64,000 bases of DNA, from assembly GCF_019931165.1 (NCBI RefSeq), contig NZ_JAIOUP010000012.1:16987-80986 (forward strand), written 5' to 3'. Origin of the DNA: Schnuerera sp. xch1 (GTDB lineage: Bacteria; Bacillota; Clostridia; Tissierellales; Tepidimicrobiaceae). The position numbers were made by a program, and so were the translations under genes. Shown piece after piece: positions 19,148-27,523 of this stretch; position 1 is the stretch's first letter; each line of letters begins with the position of its first letter. The notes below the pieces were generated by a model. It was not told where the DNA came from. It saw only the letters and a program-made list of their open reading frames with translations, and did no database searches.

Positions 19148-20635
19148 TTGAGAAAGAGACGTCTATGTATTGTTATATTAGTTTTCTTAGCGATTGCTAC
19201 AACTGGGTGTACCGAAACTACGAGTCAATATTCTACATTAGTTGTAGACGATTATAATGGTATTGATTTAAATATGATAGACCATTACGAAATAGACATA
19301 GACTTTGATCCGGAAAGCAAAATATATTCAGGTAATCAAATAGTTACATATGTTAATAATACAGAAGTAAAGTTACAAGAAATATACTTTCATTTATACC
19401 CTAATGCATATAGGGATTTAGAAACAGCACCTATATTATTTGAGGAAGAGATTAAAAATGGGGGATATAAACCTGGTTATATAGAGATAGAAAAATTAGA
19501 AGTAGATGGGGAAAAAACTGATTTTCAAATACAAGGTGAAGGGAATACTATTCTAAAAATAAATTTACCAAATACTTTAGACCCTAAGCAGAAAGTTAAG
19601 ATAGACTTTAAGTATGAAGCTAAACTTCCTCTAAATATAGATAGGTTTGGGTATGGAGAAAATGTATTTAACTTTGGCAATTGGTATCCTATAGCTTGCG
19701 TATATGATATCAATGGATGGAATACCGATCCATATTATAATATTGGAGATCCTTTTTATAGCAATATAGCTAACTATGACGTTACTATTATAGTTCCCGA
19801 AGATGTAATAGTAGCTACAAGTGGCAATGTAATTGAAGAGAAAGTAAAAAGAGACAAAAAGACATATATAATTGAGGGAAGGCTTATTAGAGATTTTGCA
19901 TGGGTAGCCAGTAGTGATTTTATAGTAGAAGAATCTACAGTAGAGGGTATAGCTATAAAATTATATGCCTTAAAGGATAATCAAAATATAGCAGATTTTG
20001 CTTCCAAAGTTGGAAGTAAAACAATAAAGATGTTTAGTACATTATATGGGAAATATCCTTATGGAGTATATTCTATAGTTATGACCGACTTTCCAAGCGG
20101 CATGGAATATCCTGGCATAGTATTTATAAATAAGGATTATTATAATGAGTCGGGGAAAGACTACTTAGAGCAGGTAATCGTTCATGAGACTGCTCATCAA
20201 TGGTGGTATGGGGTAGTTGGAAATGATCAAGTTGATGAAGCTTGGCTAGATGAATCCTTAGCTACCTATTCGGAAGTAATATATATGTATAATACATACG
20301 GTAGAGCAAAGGCTGATGATTATTACAATTATACTTGTGAATTGGCTTATGAATATGGAAAGGATTATTTAGAAGCAGATGAAATAATAAACAAACCACT
20401 AGATGAATTTGAGGGTTGGAATGATTATGGGCTTTTAGTATATACAAAAGGTGCTATGTTTATAAATGAAATAAAAGAGGAATTTGGTATGGAAACATTA
20501 TATAAAATATTGAGTAGATATTATGAGACATATAGGTTTCATAATGGAAATACGAGGGATTTCATAGATATATGTCAACAAATAACAAATACATCATTTA
20601 AAGATAAAGTAGATCAATGGCTATATGATAAATAA
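19148..20635 (+). CDS. M1-family metallopeptidase lipoprotein
   Basis: 495 residues from TTG 19148 after GGGAGGA. Lipoprotein signal with a lipobox ending ATTGC near residue 21, so it should be surface-anchored. The gluzincin core has the substrate-binding GMEYPG near residue 318 and zinc motif HETAHQWW near 343, with the third ligand in WLDESLATYSE 18 residues on. It probably trims peptides outside the cell. Shorter than full aminopeptidase N, lacking the large C-terminal helical domain. Confidence 0.9.
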   Translation: MRKRRLCIVILVFLAIATTGCTETTSQYSTLVVDDYNGIDLNMIDHYEIDIDFDPESKIYSGNQIVTYVNNTEVKLQEIYFHLYPNAYRDLETAPILFEEEIKNGGYKPGYIEIEKLEVDGEKTDFQIQGEGNTILKINLPNTLDPKQKVKIDFKYEAKLPLNIDRFGYGENVFNFGNWYPIACVYDINGWNTDPYYNIGDPFYSNIANYDVTIIVPEDVIVATSGNVIEEKVKRDKKTYIIEGRLIRDFAWVASSDFIVEESTVEGIAIKLYALKDNQNIADFASKVGSKTIKMFSTLYGKYPYGVYSIVMTDFPSGMEYPGIVFINKDYYNESGKDYLEQVIVHETAHQWWYGVVGNDQVDEAWLDESLATYSEVIYMYNTYGRAKADDYYNYTCELAYEYGKDYLEADEIINKPLDEFEGWNDYGLLVYTKGAMFINEIKEEFGMETLYKILSRYYETYRFHNGNTRDFIDICQQITNTSFKDKVDQWLYDK

Positions 20636-20658
20636 ATGGAGGGTGAAACCCTCCATTT
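20634..20658. terminator. Bidirectional hairpin between the peptidase and a minus-strand gene
   Basis: AAATGGAGGGT pairs perfectly with ACCCTCCATTT around GAA. It starts inside the peptidase stop codon region and ends 4 bases before the stop of the small minus-strand gene. Confidence 0.65.
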
Positions 20659-20662
20659 AAGC

Positions 20663-20770
20663 TTAATATTTTTTATGCCCAAAGCCACCAAATAATATTA
20701 CTAGGAGTAGGAAGAAGAATAGTAAGCTACTATCATCTCCATCCCAGAATCCACCTTTCATGTCACTCAT
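20663..20770 (-). CDS. Small single-helix membrane protein
   Basis: 35 residues from ATG 20770, preceded by AAAGGAGG at the right distance. The sequence is a short polar head MSDMKGGFWDGDDSS, a hydrophobic helix LLFFFLLLVILFGGFG and a basic HKKY end. It resembles in design the very small sporulation-associated membrane proteins of Firmicutes such as the YjcZ type, but no family assignment is secure. The strong ribosome site and the facing terminator support it being a real gene. Confidence 0.6.
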   Translation of the reverse strand: MSDMKGGFWDGDDSSLLFFFLLLVILFGGFGHKKY

Positions 20771-20956
20771 ATCTTAAACCTCCTTTTATGATATTGTATT
20801 TAGCCTAATACATTATATAAAGAAAGAACGATAAGTGTTACTAACTAAATATGATAATTTTTACATATAATTAATTAAAACTGTTTCAGTTAAAATGATA
20901 TACATTGACAAGAATAAAAAAATGTTGTAAAATATATAAACATGAATATTAGTTGT

Positions 20957-21033
20957 GCATCCGTAGCTCAGTAGGATAGAGCAGCGCCCTCCTAAGGCGT
21001 GTGTCGGGGGTTCGACTCCTCTCGGGTGCACCA
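20957..21033 (+). tRNA. tRNA-Arg (anticodon CCU)
   Basis: 77 bases with acceptor GCATCCG/CGGGTGC (one G-U), anticodon loop CTCCTAA and an encoded CCA. It reads AGG arginine codons, rare in many genomes but used here. Confidence 0.95.
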
Positions 21034-21052
21034 TATTATTTTGGTGATTATT

Positions 21053-21505
21053 ATGGATGAGATGTATATGCGTTTGGCATTAAAAGAAGCATATAAAGCG
21101 TTTAGCACCTGCGAAGTACCTATAGGTGCTATTGTTGTCCATGATGGAAAGATAATTGGGAGAGGTTATAACAAAAGAGAGACAACTAAAGATCCTACAT
21201 CTCATGCAGAAATTATTGCCATAAAAGAAGCTAGTCAATATTTAAGTGGTTGGAGACTTTTAGATTCTACTATGTATGTAACTTTAGAGCCTTGTGCTAT
21301 GTGTGCAGGGGCAATACTCAACTCAAGAATAGATCGTCTTGTAATAGGTGCTATGGATTTAAAAAGAGGTTGCTGTGGTTCTGTTATGAACTTGTTAAAT
21401 AACCCTCACTTTAATCACATTGTAGATATTACCTATGGAGTATTGGAAGAGGAATGTAGCTTGCTAATAAAGAAATTTTTTAAGGATTTGAGAAAAAATA
21501 AATAA
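21053..21505 (+). CDS. tadA: tRNA-specific adenosine deaminase TadA
   Basis: 150 residues from ATG 21053 following GGTGA. The zinc/catalytic motifs are SHAEIIAIKEA near residue 53 and EPCAMCAGAI near 83. TadA converts adenosine 34 to inosine in tRNA-Arg(ACG). It sits between a tRNA-Arg and a tRNA-Ser gene, with the tRNA-Ser beginning one base after its stop, a placement common in Firmicutes. Confidence 0.96.
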   Translation: MDEMYMRLALKEAYKAFSTCEVPIGAIVVHDGKIIGRGYNKRETTKDPTSHAEIIAIKEASQYLSGWRLLDSTMYVTLEPCAMCAGAILNSRIDRLVIGAMDLKRGCCGSVMNLLNNPHFNHIVDITYGVLEEECSLLIKKFFKDLRKNK

Positions 21506-21506
21506 T

Positions 21507-21598
21507 GGAGAGATGTCCGAGAGGTTTAAGGTGGTGGTCTCGAAAACCATTGTACAGTACATTCTGTACCGAGGGTTCAAATCCCTCTCTCTCCGCCA
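21507..21598 (+). tRNA. tRNA-Ser (anticodon CGA)
   Basis: 92 bases with acceptor GGAGAGA/TCTCTCC, a long variable arm (TGTACAGTACATTCTGTAC region), anticodon loop CTCGAAA and an encoded CCA. Reads UCG. Confidence 0.95.
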
Positions 21599-21679
21599 GA
21601 ATATAAACTTTATATCAGTATAAGAAAATATACCATAGAATAGAAGAATTTGCTGACGGTTTTAAAGAAAGGAGATATT

Positions 21680-21883
21680 ATGTTTACTAAAGAGATGGTC
21701 ATACTAGATATTGTAGCAGACTATCCTGAAACAGAACAGGTCTTTAGAATGTATGATGAAATAGCAGAAAAATGTGTTATGTGCAACAATCTATTTGAAA
21801 CTTTAGAGGAATTTACTACACTATATAAGATAAATTTAAATGATTTGATTAATAAATTAGATAATGCGGTGAAATCTGATTAG
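21680..21883 (+). CDS. DUF1858 domain protein
   Basis: 67 residues from ATG 21680 after AAAGGAG. The DUF1858 fold is shown by MVILDIVADYPETEQVFRMYDEIAEKCVMCNNLFETLEEF, with a CVMC pair that resembles the CxxC redox or metal motif of this family. DUF1858 proteins are linked to hybrid-cluster and redox proteins in anaerobes, but the role is not established. Confidence 0.8.
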   Translation: MFTKEMVILDIVADYPETEQVFRMYDEIAEKCVMCNNLFETLEEFTTLYKINLNDLINKLDNAVKSD

Positions 21884-21974
21884 ATTCATCAAAAGCTTTT
21901 ACTTTTGAGTTTTTGGTGAATATATATAGGTACAAAGATAATGGATAAAGGGTACAATAATTAAGGAGAATTCC

Positions 21975-22343
21975 ATGAATATTGAATTACTTTTAGAAAA
22001 GGTTATTCCATATATCGCAGGTTTATTAGAAGCTATAGGTGTATTTGTTATAGTTGTAGCTTCTTGTAAAGCTATTATTAAACTTATAAAATTTAAATTT
22101 GACCTTAGTAATGAAGATATAAAAATTGAACTATCTATGGCTATGGCTTTAGCTTTAGACTTTAAATTAGGTGCAGAGATATTGAAAACTGTTACTGTTA
22201 GGAATTTAGATGAATTTTTTGTATTAGCTGCTGTAACGATATTAAGAATAATAATAAGTTTTGTAATACATTGGGAGGTAAAATCCAAAGAAAGGAAAGA
22301 TGAGATAAATAGGGCTAAGGATGAAATAAGCACTTATAAATAA
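21975..22343 (+). CDS. DUF1622 membrane protein
   Basis: 122 residues from ATG 21975 after AAGGAG. Three membrane segments with the family segment IELSMAMALALDFKLGAEILKT between the first and second, typical of DUF1622. The C-terminus is charged. Function unknown. It ends about 28 bases before a strong terminator. Confidence 0.8.
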   Translation: MNIELLLEKVIPYIAGLLEAIGVFVIVVASCKAIIKLIKFKFDLSNEDIKIELSMAMALALDFKLGAEILKTVTVRNLDEFFVLAAVTILRIIISFVIHWEVKSKERKDEINRAKDEISTYK

Positions 22344-22371
22344 TTTACAAGTTATTAAATTAGAAATATTA

Positions 22372-22404
22372 ATAACGGAGAAGAGATTCTCCGTTATATT
22401 TTTT
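22372..22404 (+). terminator. Terminator after the DUF1622 gene
   Basis: ATAACGGAGAA pairs with TTCTCCGTTAT around a GAGA tetraloop, followed by ATTTTTT. Confidence 0.85.
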
Positions 22405-22428
22405 GAAAAAATAAGATTTCATGAGAAA

Positions 22429-22445
22429 GGTCAAAGAAAGTCAAA
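22429..22445 (+). promoter_or_regulatory. CtsR operator, distal
   Basis: GGTCAAA-GAA-AGTCAAA matches the CtsR heptad repeat (A/G)GTCAAANAN(A/G)GTCAAA exactly. Confidence 0.8.
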
Positions 22446-22495
22446 ATAATTAAAAATATTTTATCTTAATGTTTGATTAACATAATATTTGGAAG

Positions 22496-22524
22496 TTGAA
22501 TAATAGTATATTAGGTGATATATT
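22496..22524 (+). promoter_or_regulatory. Promoter of hsp20
   Basis: TTGAAT (22496-22501), 17-base spacer, TATATT (22519-22524); the predicted start near 22531 lies at the proximal CtsR site. Confidence 0.6.
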
Positions 22525-22532
22525 TTAATTAA

Positions 22533-22549
22533 AGTCAAAGTAAGTCAAA
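22533..22549 (+). promoter_or_regulatory. CtsR operator, proximal
   Basis: AGTCAAA-GTA-AGTCAAA, a second exact CtsR heptad repeat, covers the predicted transcript start and would block transcription. Confidence 0.85.
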
Positions 22550-22573
22550 GTAAAACTAGAGGAGGTAGATCTG

Positions 22574-23026
22574 ATGTTTGGAATTAGACCTTATAGAGAA
22601 AGAAGAAATCTATCTAAAAGATGGATGTCTAATTTCGATGATATACTAAATTCAATGTTTGATTCTATGTTAGAAGAATTTGATTATGGATTATCTTCAT
22701 ATTATCCAATGAAAGTAGATATTAAAGAGGTAGATAATAGATACTTATTAGAGGCAGAGTTACCAGGAATAGATAAGGAAGAAATCAATATCGAAATTAA
22801 AGATGATGTTTTAACAATATCCGTAGAAAATAAAGAAGAAATTAAAGAGGAAAGGGAAAACTATATTAGACGTGAAAGAAGATATGGTTCTTTTAGAAGA
22901 AGCTTTTGTGTAGAAGGTATTGATCAAGATAATATACATGCAAAATTCGAAAATGGAATTCTTCATTTAGAATTACCTAAAGATAAGAATTTTTCATCAA
23001 AAGGGAATAAGATTTCTATAGAATAG
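22574..23026 (+). CDS. hsp20: Small heat-shock protein Hsp20
   Basis: 150 residues from ATG 22574 after AGAGGAGG. An N-terminal arginine-rich arm with FDDILNSMFDSMLEEF leads into the alpha-crystallin domain (about 40-135: VDIKEVDNRYLLEAELPGI, FRRSFCVEGID, FENGILHLELPK) and a C-terminal tail ISIE carrying the I-x-I/V anchor. It is an ATP-independent chaperone that holds unfolding proteins. Two CtsR sites flank its promoter, so it is expected to be induced by heat. Confidence 0.95.
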   Translation: MFGIRPYRERRNLSKRWMSNFDDILNSMFDSMLEEFDYGLSSYYPMKVDIKEVDNRYLLEAELPGIDKEEINIEIKDDVLTISVENKEEIKEERENYIRRERRYGSFRRSFCVEGIDQDNIHAKFENGILHLELPKDKNFSSKGNKISIE

Positions 23027-23049
23027 GCTATATGCCTATTCTTTTTTTT
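23021..23049 (+). terminator. Terminator after hsp20
   Basis: GAATAGGC (23021-23028) pairs with GCCTATTC (23034-23041), followed by eight T. The stem overlaps the stop codon. Confidence 0.85.
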
Positions 23050-23192
23050 AAAAAGGAATATAATTTATAGTAATAGTAAAATTTTTCATAATTGCATTAA
23101 CTATTTCAAAAATTTTTAATTTAGTTATAAATTCCTTCATATATCTGATATAATTAACATGTAAGCATAGTCAAAGATAGGGGGTAAAGTCT

Positions 23193-24965
23193 ATGAAAAA
23201 TCTTTTAACAGGCAATGAAGCTATTGCACGTGGAGCTTATGAAGCAGGATGTTTAGTAGCATGCGCTTATCCTGGAACACCGAGCACTGAGATTCTGGAA
23301 AATGTTTCTCAATATGACGAGATACGCTCCGAATGGTCTACAAATGAAAAAGTAGCTTTAGAGGTTGCCAGTGGAGCAGCTATTGCTGGAGCTAGGTCAT
23401 TAGTGGCTATGAAACATGTTGGCTTAAATGTTGCGGCAGATCCTTTTTTCACAATAGCATATGAGGGAATAAATGGTGGATTAGTTATAATAACTGCTGA
23501 TGAACCAGGAATGCATAGCTCGCAAAATGAACAAGACAATAGGTTATATGCTCTTCATGCTAAAGTAGCTATGGTAGAGCCATCAGATAGTCAAGAATGT
23601 AAGGATTTTACAAAAAAGGCTTTTGGAATTAGTGAAACTTTTGATACTCCAGTATTGATTAGAATGACCACTAGAGTATGTCATAGTAAGGGTATAGTGG
23701 AACTCGAAGAAAGAGAAGAAGCAAGTATTAAAGAATATACAAAGGATACAAGTAAATATATAATGGTTCCAGCCAATTCTAAACCAAAACATATAGAAAT
23801 GGAAACTGAGAGAATTCCAAAATTAAGAGATTATTCAAATACCACATCTTTAAATAGTATAAAATATAATGATAAAAAAATCGGAATTATAACCAGTGGT
23901 ATATCCTATCATCATGCGAGAGAAGTGTTTGGAGATAATGCTTCATATTTAAAGATTGGGTTCAGCTATCCATTACCAGATAAATTAATAGAAGAATTTG
24001 CAGAAGAAGTAGAAACCTTATATATAATAGAGGAAAATGAACCATACATAGAAACCTTTGTGAAAGCTATGGGAATTGATTGTATAGGAAAAGAAGCTAT
24101 TCCTATATGTGGAGAATTAAGTCCTCAAATAATTAAAGAGTCTCTATTAAAAGAAGAGGAGAACGAAATATTAAAATTAGATTTGAATATACCAATAAGA
24201 CCACCAGCATTATGTGCTGGGTGTCCACATAGAGGAATTTTTTATGAAGTAAGTAAATATAAGAATAAAATAGTTTCGACAAGTGATATCGGTTGTTATA
24301 CTTTAGGAATGGCTCCACCTTTAGGAGTGGGGGATACATGTATTTGTATGGGTGCCGGTGTCTCTGCAGGCATAGGATTTGATAGAGTAAATCAGATGGC
24401 AGAGAGAGATAAGAAGGTATTTGGATTTATAGGAGATTCAACATTCTTCCATTCCGGCATTACAGGATTGATCGATGCTGTTTATAATGGTACTAATATG
24501 GTTGTTGTAATACTTGATAATAGGATTACTGCTATGACTGGGCACCAAGAAAATCCAGGTACAGGCAAAAACATAATTGGACAAGAAGCACCTATGGTAG
24601 ATATAGAATCAATGGTCAAAACAATAGGAATTAAACAAGAAAATATTAGGGTAATAGATCCATATAAATTAGATGAAACTAAAGCAGCTGTTAAAGATGC
24701 ATATGAAGCAAATGAGCCCTTTGTAATAATTACTAAACAGCCCTGTGCATTGATAAAAGATGTTCAAAAGAAAAGAAAAGATCTTTATTGTCAAGTTGAC
24801 CAAGAGAAATGTACAAAATGTAAGACTTGCTTAAGAATTGGATGTCCAGCTATTTCATTTAAAGATGGTGAAGTGACTATAGATGAAAATCAATGTAATG
24901 GTTGTACAGTATGTCTTCAAGTTTGTCCATTTGATGCAATAGAATTTAATGGGGAAAGTAGGTGA
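23193..24965 (+). CDS. iorA: Indolepyruvate ferredoxin oxidoreductase, alpha subunit
   Basis: 590 residues. An N-terminal pyrimidine-binding half (GNEAIARGAYEAGC...YPGTPSTE), the CAGCPHRG segment near residue 341, a TPP site GDSTFFHSGITGLIDA...NRITAMTGHQ, and a C-terminal ferredoxin domain with CTKCKTCLRIGC and CNGCTVCLQVC for two [4Fe-4S] clusters. It oxidatively decarboxylates aryl pyruvates from aromatic amino acids and reduces ferredoxin, a key step of amino-acid fermentation. Followed directly by iorB. Confidence 0.97.
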   Translation: MKNLLTGNEAIARGAYEAGCLVACAYPGTPSTEILENVSQYDEIRSEWSTNEKVALEVASGAAIAGARSLVAMKHVGLNVAADPFFTIAYEGINGGLVIITADEPGMHSSQNEQDNRLYALHAKVAMVEPSDSQECKDFTKKAFGISETFDTPVLIRMTTRVCHSKGIVELEEREEASIKEYTKDTSKYIMVPANSKPKHIEMETERIPKLRDYSNTTSLNSIKYNDKKIGIITSGISYHHAREVFGDNASYLKIGFSYPLPDKLIEEFAEEVETLYIIEENEPYIETFVKAMGIDCIGKEAIPICGELSPQIIKESLLKEEENEILKLDLNIPIRPPALCAGCPHRGIFYEVSKYKNKIVSTSDIGCYTLGMAPPLGVGDTCICMGAGVSAGIGFDRVNQMAERDKKVFGFIGDSTFFHSGITGLIDAVYNGTNMVVVILDNRITAMTGHQENPGTGKNIIGQEAPMVDIESMVKTIGIKQENIRVIDPYKLDETKAAVKDAYEANEPFVIITKQPCALIKDVQKKRKDLYCQVDQEKCTKCKTCLRIGCPAISFKDGEVTIDENQCNGCTVCLQVCPFDAIEFNGESR

Positions 24966-24969
24966 TCTT

Positions 24970-25539
24970 GTGGCAAAAAGTATACTTTTAGTAGGAGTTG
25001 GAGGTCAAGGTACAATTCTCGTTTCGAAAATTCTCTCTCAAGGTTTAATGAAGGGTGGATATGATGTTAAGATGTCTGAAATCCATGGGATGTCACAAAG
25101 AGGGGGAAGCGTAACTACTCAGATTAAATTTGGGGATAAAGTATATTCTCCCTCAATTGATAAAGGTGAAGCAGATATATTAATAGCATTTGAAAAATTA
25201 GAAGCAGCTAGATATTTAGATCATCTTAAAAAGAATGGCATATTAATAGTAAATGATGAAGAAATATATCCAATGCCAGTTTCATCAGGACTAGCTGAAT
25301 ATCCACAAGGAGTAATGAAGGCATTAACGGATACAATAGATAATATTAAAATAATACAGGCAACAAAAATTGCAAAAGAATTAGGTGAACCTAGATGCCA
25401 TAATATAATAATGCTAGGTTCCATGGTTAAATTCTTAGGGGTTAAAGATATAGACTGGGTAGAAATGATAAAACAGAACCTACCTGAAAAGGTTCATAAA
25501 ATAAATATAGGAGCATTTAAAAGAGGGCAAAATCTATAA
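24970..25539 (+). CDS. iorB: Indolepyruvate ferredoxin oxidoreductase, beta subunit
   Basis: 189 residues from GTG 24970 after GTAGGTGAT; an ATG 21 bases upstream lies inside the end of iorA and is less likely. The gamma-type oxidoreductase domain starts KSILLVGVGGQGTILVSKIL and includes SEIHGMSQRGGSV. It forms the heterodimer with IorA. The pair is a compact operon ending at a long hairpin. Confidence 0.96.
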   Translation: MAKSILLVGVGGQGTILVSKILSQGLMKGGYDVKMSEIHGMSQRGGSVTTQIKFGDKVYSPSIDKGEADILIAFEKLEAARYLDHLKKNGILIVNDEEIYPMPVSSGLAEYPQGVMKALTDTIDNIKIIQATKIAKELGEPRCHNIIMLGSMVKFLGVKDIDWVEMIKQNLPEKVHKINIGAFKRGQNL

Positions 25540-25553
25540 GACTTTCTTTAATA

Positions 25554-25603
25554 ATAAATAATAAGCTGAGGTGCATTTCAATGCACCTCAGCTTATTATT
25601 TAT
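25554..25603. terminator. Long bidirectional terminator between iorB and pncB
   Basis: An inverted repeat of about 24 base pairs with centre GGTGCATTTCAATGCACC. It serves iorB on the plus strand and contains the stop codon of pncB on the minus strand. Confidence 0.85.
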
Positions 25604-27050
25604 GTTCATTTAATAGTCTATCCCTTATGTCCCACAAAGGTTTGGACAAGTCAACAAAGTACTCATGAGGCTTTTCAAATCTTTTAACTTCATCCCAGAG
25701 AGTATCTAGTTGCGCTTTGCAATGTTCTTTTATTTCGTTCATCGGTGGGGTATCATATATTAATTTTCCTCTATCAAATATCTTTACCAATAGTTTTTTA
25801 GCGTAAAAATTAGTTAAAATTTTTCTTTTCCAAGTATAAAGAGGATGAAATATTTCATAAGGTTTTGTTTCATCTATTGTCTCATCGTGTAGAGTTACCA
25901 CATCCGCTATAGCTTTATTAGTACTTTTATCGTATAATCTATATAATTGTTTAAATCCTGGATTTGTAATTTTACCAACGTTCTCACTTATTTTAATCTT
26001 AGGTACTATTTTTCCATTGATTTCAACAGCAGTTAGCTTATATACACCACCGAAAACAGGTTCTGATCTTGCAGTTATAAGTCTTTCTCCTACTCCAAAT
26101 GAATCTATCTTTGCTCCTTGAGTTAATAAATCTCTTATTAAATATTCATCTAAACTACTAGAAGCAATAATAGAACAATCTTCGAAACCGGCTTCATCTA
26201 ACATCTTTCTAGCTTCTTTGGAAAGATAAGCAATATCACCACTATCAATTCTTATTCCTTTAGGTCTATAGCCTTTTGGTACTATTTCTTCGTTAAAAAC
26301 TTTAATAGCATTCGGGACACCGGATTTTAAAACATTATATGTGTCTACCAATAATACACAACTATCAGGATATAGCTTAGCATAAGCTCTAAAGGATTCT
26401 AATTCTGAAGGGAATACTTGTACCCAACTATGAGCCATGGTCCCTAAAGCAGGGATATTAAAATCTCTATCGACAATAGTACATGCAGTACCTATAGCAC
26501 CTCCAATATATGCAGCTCTTGCTCCTAATATTGCGCCTTCATATCCTTGTGCTCTCCTAGAACCAAATTCCATTATAGGACGACCATTAGCTGCTCTGGT
26601 TATTCTATTAGCTTTTGTAGCAATAAGACTTTGATGATTTATGGTCAGTAGAACCATTGTTTCAATTATTTGAGCTTGAATTATAGGCCCTCTTACTATG
26701 ACCAAAGGTTCTCCTGGAAATATTGGAGTCCCCTCTGGGATTGTCCATACATCACATTGGAATTCAAAGTTACTTAGATAGTCTAGAAATTCTTCACTAA
26801 ACATATTTTTAGATCTGAAGTATTCAATATCTTCATCGGAAAATTTAAGGTTATCTAGATAGCCTATTAATTGTTCTACACCTGCCATTATTGCGAAGCC
26901 ACCATTATCAGGAATTGATCTAAAAAACATATCAAAATAGGCAATTACATCTTTCATATCGTTTTCAAGATATCCATTAGCCATAGTAAATTCATAGAAG
27001 TCTGCTAACATGCTTAAATTTTTCTTTTCTTTCCAGTCAATATTTGTCAT
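25596..27050 (-). CDS. pncB: Nicotinate phosphoribosyltransferase
   Basis: 484 residues. Family segments visible are MLADFYEFTMANGYL at the N-terminus, EFGSRRAQG, the phosphate-site RIDSGDIAYLS and FGVGERLITA. It makes nicotinate mononucleotide from nicotinic acid and PRPP in NAD salvage. Its stop lies inside the bidirectional hairpin shared with iorB. The niacin repressor NiaR is encoded about 11 kb away; no clear NiaR operator was found ahead of this gene. Confidence 0.96.
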   Translation of the reverse strand: MTNIDWKEKKNLSMLADFYEFTMANGYLENDMKDVIAYFDMFFRSIPDNGGFAIMAGVEQLIGYLDNLKFSDEDIEYFRSKNMFSEEFLDYLSNFEFQCDVWTIPEGTPIFPGEPLVIVRGPIIQAQIIETMVLLTINHQSLIATKANRITRAANGRPIMEFGSRRAQGYEGAILGARAAYIGGAIGTACTIVDRDFNIPALGTMAHSWVQVFPSELESFRAYAKLYPDSCVLLVDTYNVLKSGVPNAIKVFNEEIVPKGYRPKGIRIDSGDIAYLSKEARKMLDEAGFEDCSIIASSSLDEYLIRDLLTQGAKIDSFGVGERLITARSEPVFGGVYKLTAVEINGKIVPKIKISENVGKITNPGFKQLYRLYDKSTNKAIADVVTLHDETIDETKPYEIFHPLYTWKRKILTNFYAKKLLVKIFDRGKLIYDTPPMNEIKEHCKAQLDTLWDEVKRFEKPHEYFVDLSKPLWDIRDRLLNEHK

Positions 27051-27182
27051 AATTAATATCCCCTTTTATTTTATCATTTGAATTTCGATACATATTTATT
27101 TTAATTATAACCTAAATAGGATAAAATTCAATTATTTAATAGATAATTATCAGCATTATTATAAAATTTAGATAAAAGTTAA

Positions 27183-27208
27183 AAGGTGTGCTTTGAAAAG
27201 CACACCTT
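27183..27208 (-). terminator. Terminator of the feo operon
   Basis: AAGGTGTGCTT and its complement around a 4-base loop; reading the minus strand, a TTTT run follows. It lies 38 bases after the FeoC-like gene. Confidence 0.75.
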
Positions 27209-27246
27209 ATATTAAGGGTTAAGTTTGTGTTTGACTTTGGAAGGGA

Positions 27247-27504
27247 TTACTTATTTAATAGTTTCTCACCTTTTTTAGTAATTATTATAGTATTTATTGG
27301 AACTTTATTACATAAACTAGCAAACGAGCAACTACTACATTTATAATTACAACTATTCATGTTATTTTCCTCTATATATCCCATTCTAGCAAGTTGATAA
27401 AAAGCTTGTTCTATTACGTTTTCATTTGTATTTAATTTTGAAGCAATATTAGCTTTTGATATATATTTTTTATCTTTAATTTCTTTTAGTATTTCTTTTA
27501 ACAA
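27247..27504 (-). CDS. feoC: FeoC-like regulatory protein
   Basis: 85 residues. A winged-helix N-terminus (ISKANIASKLNTNENVIEQAFYQLARMGYIEE) is followed by a cysteine cluster CNYKCSSCSFASLC, spaced C-x3-C-x2-C-x5-C, as in FeoC proteins that may carry an iron-sulfur cluster. It closes the feoA-feoB-feoC order 20 bases after feoB and probably controls FeoB stability or expression. Confidence 0.75.
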   Translation of the reverse strand: MLKEILKEIKDKKYISKANIASKLNTNENVIEQAFYQLARMGYIEENNMNSCNYKCSSCSFASLCNKVPINTIIITKKGEKLLNK

Positions 27505-27523
27505 AAGATCAACTCCTTATAGC

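Noticed and set aside
21884..21921. Hairpin after the DUF1858 gene as terminator
   Set aside because: The stem is AT-rich with a long loop and no T-run, and the next gene is close and co-directional.
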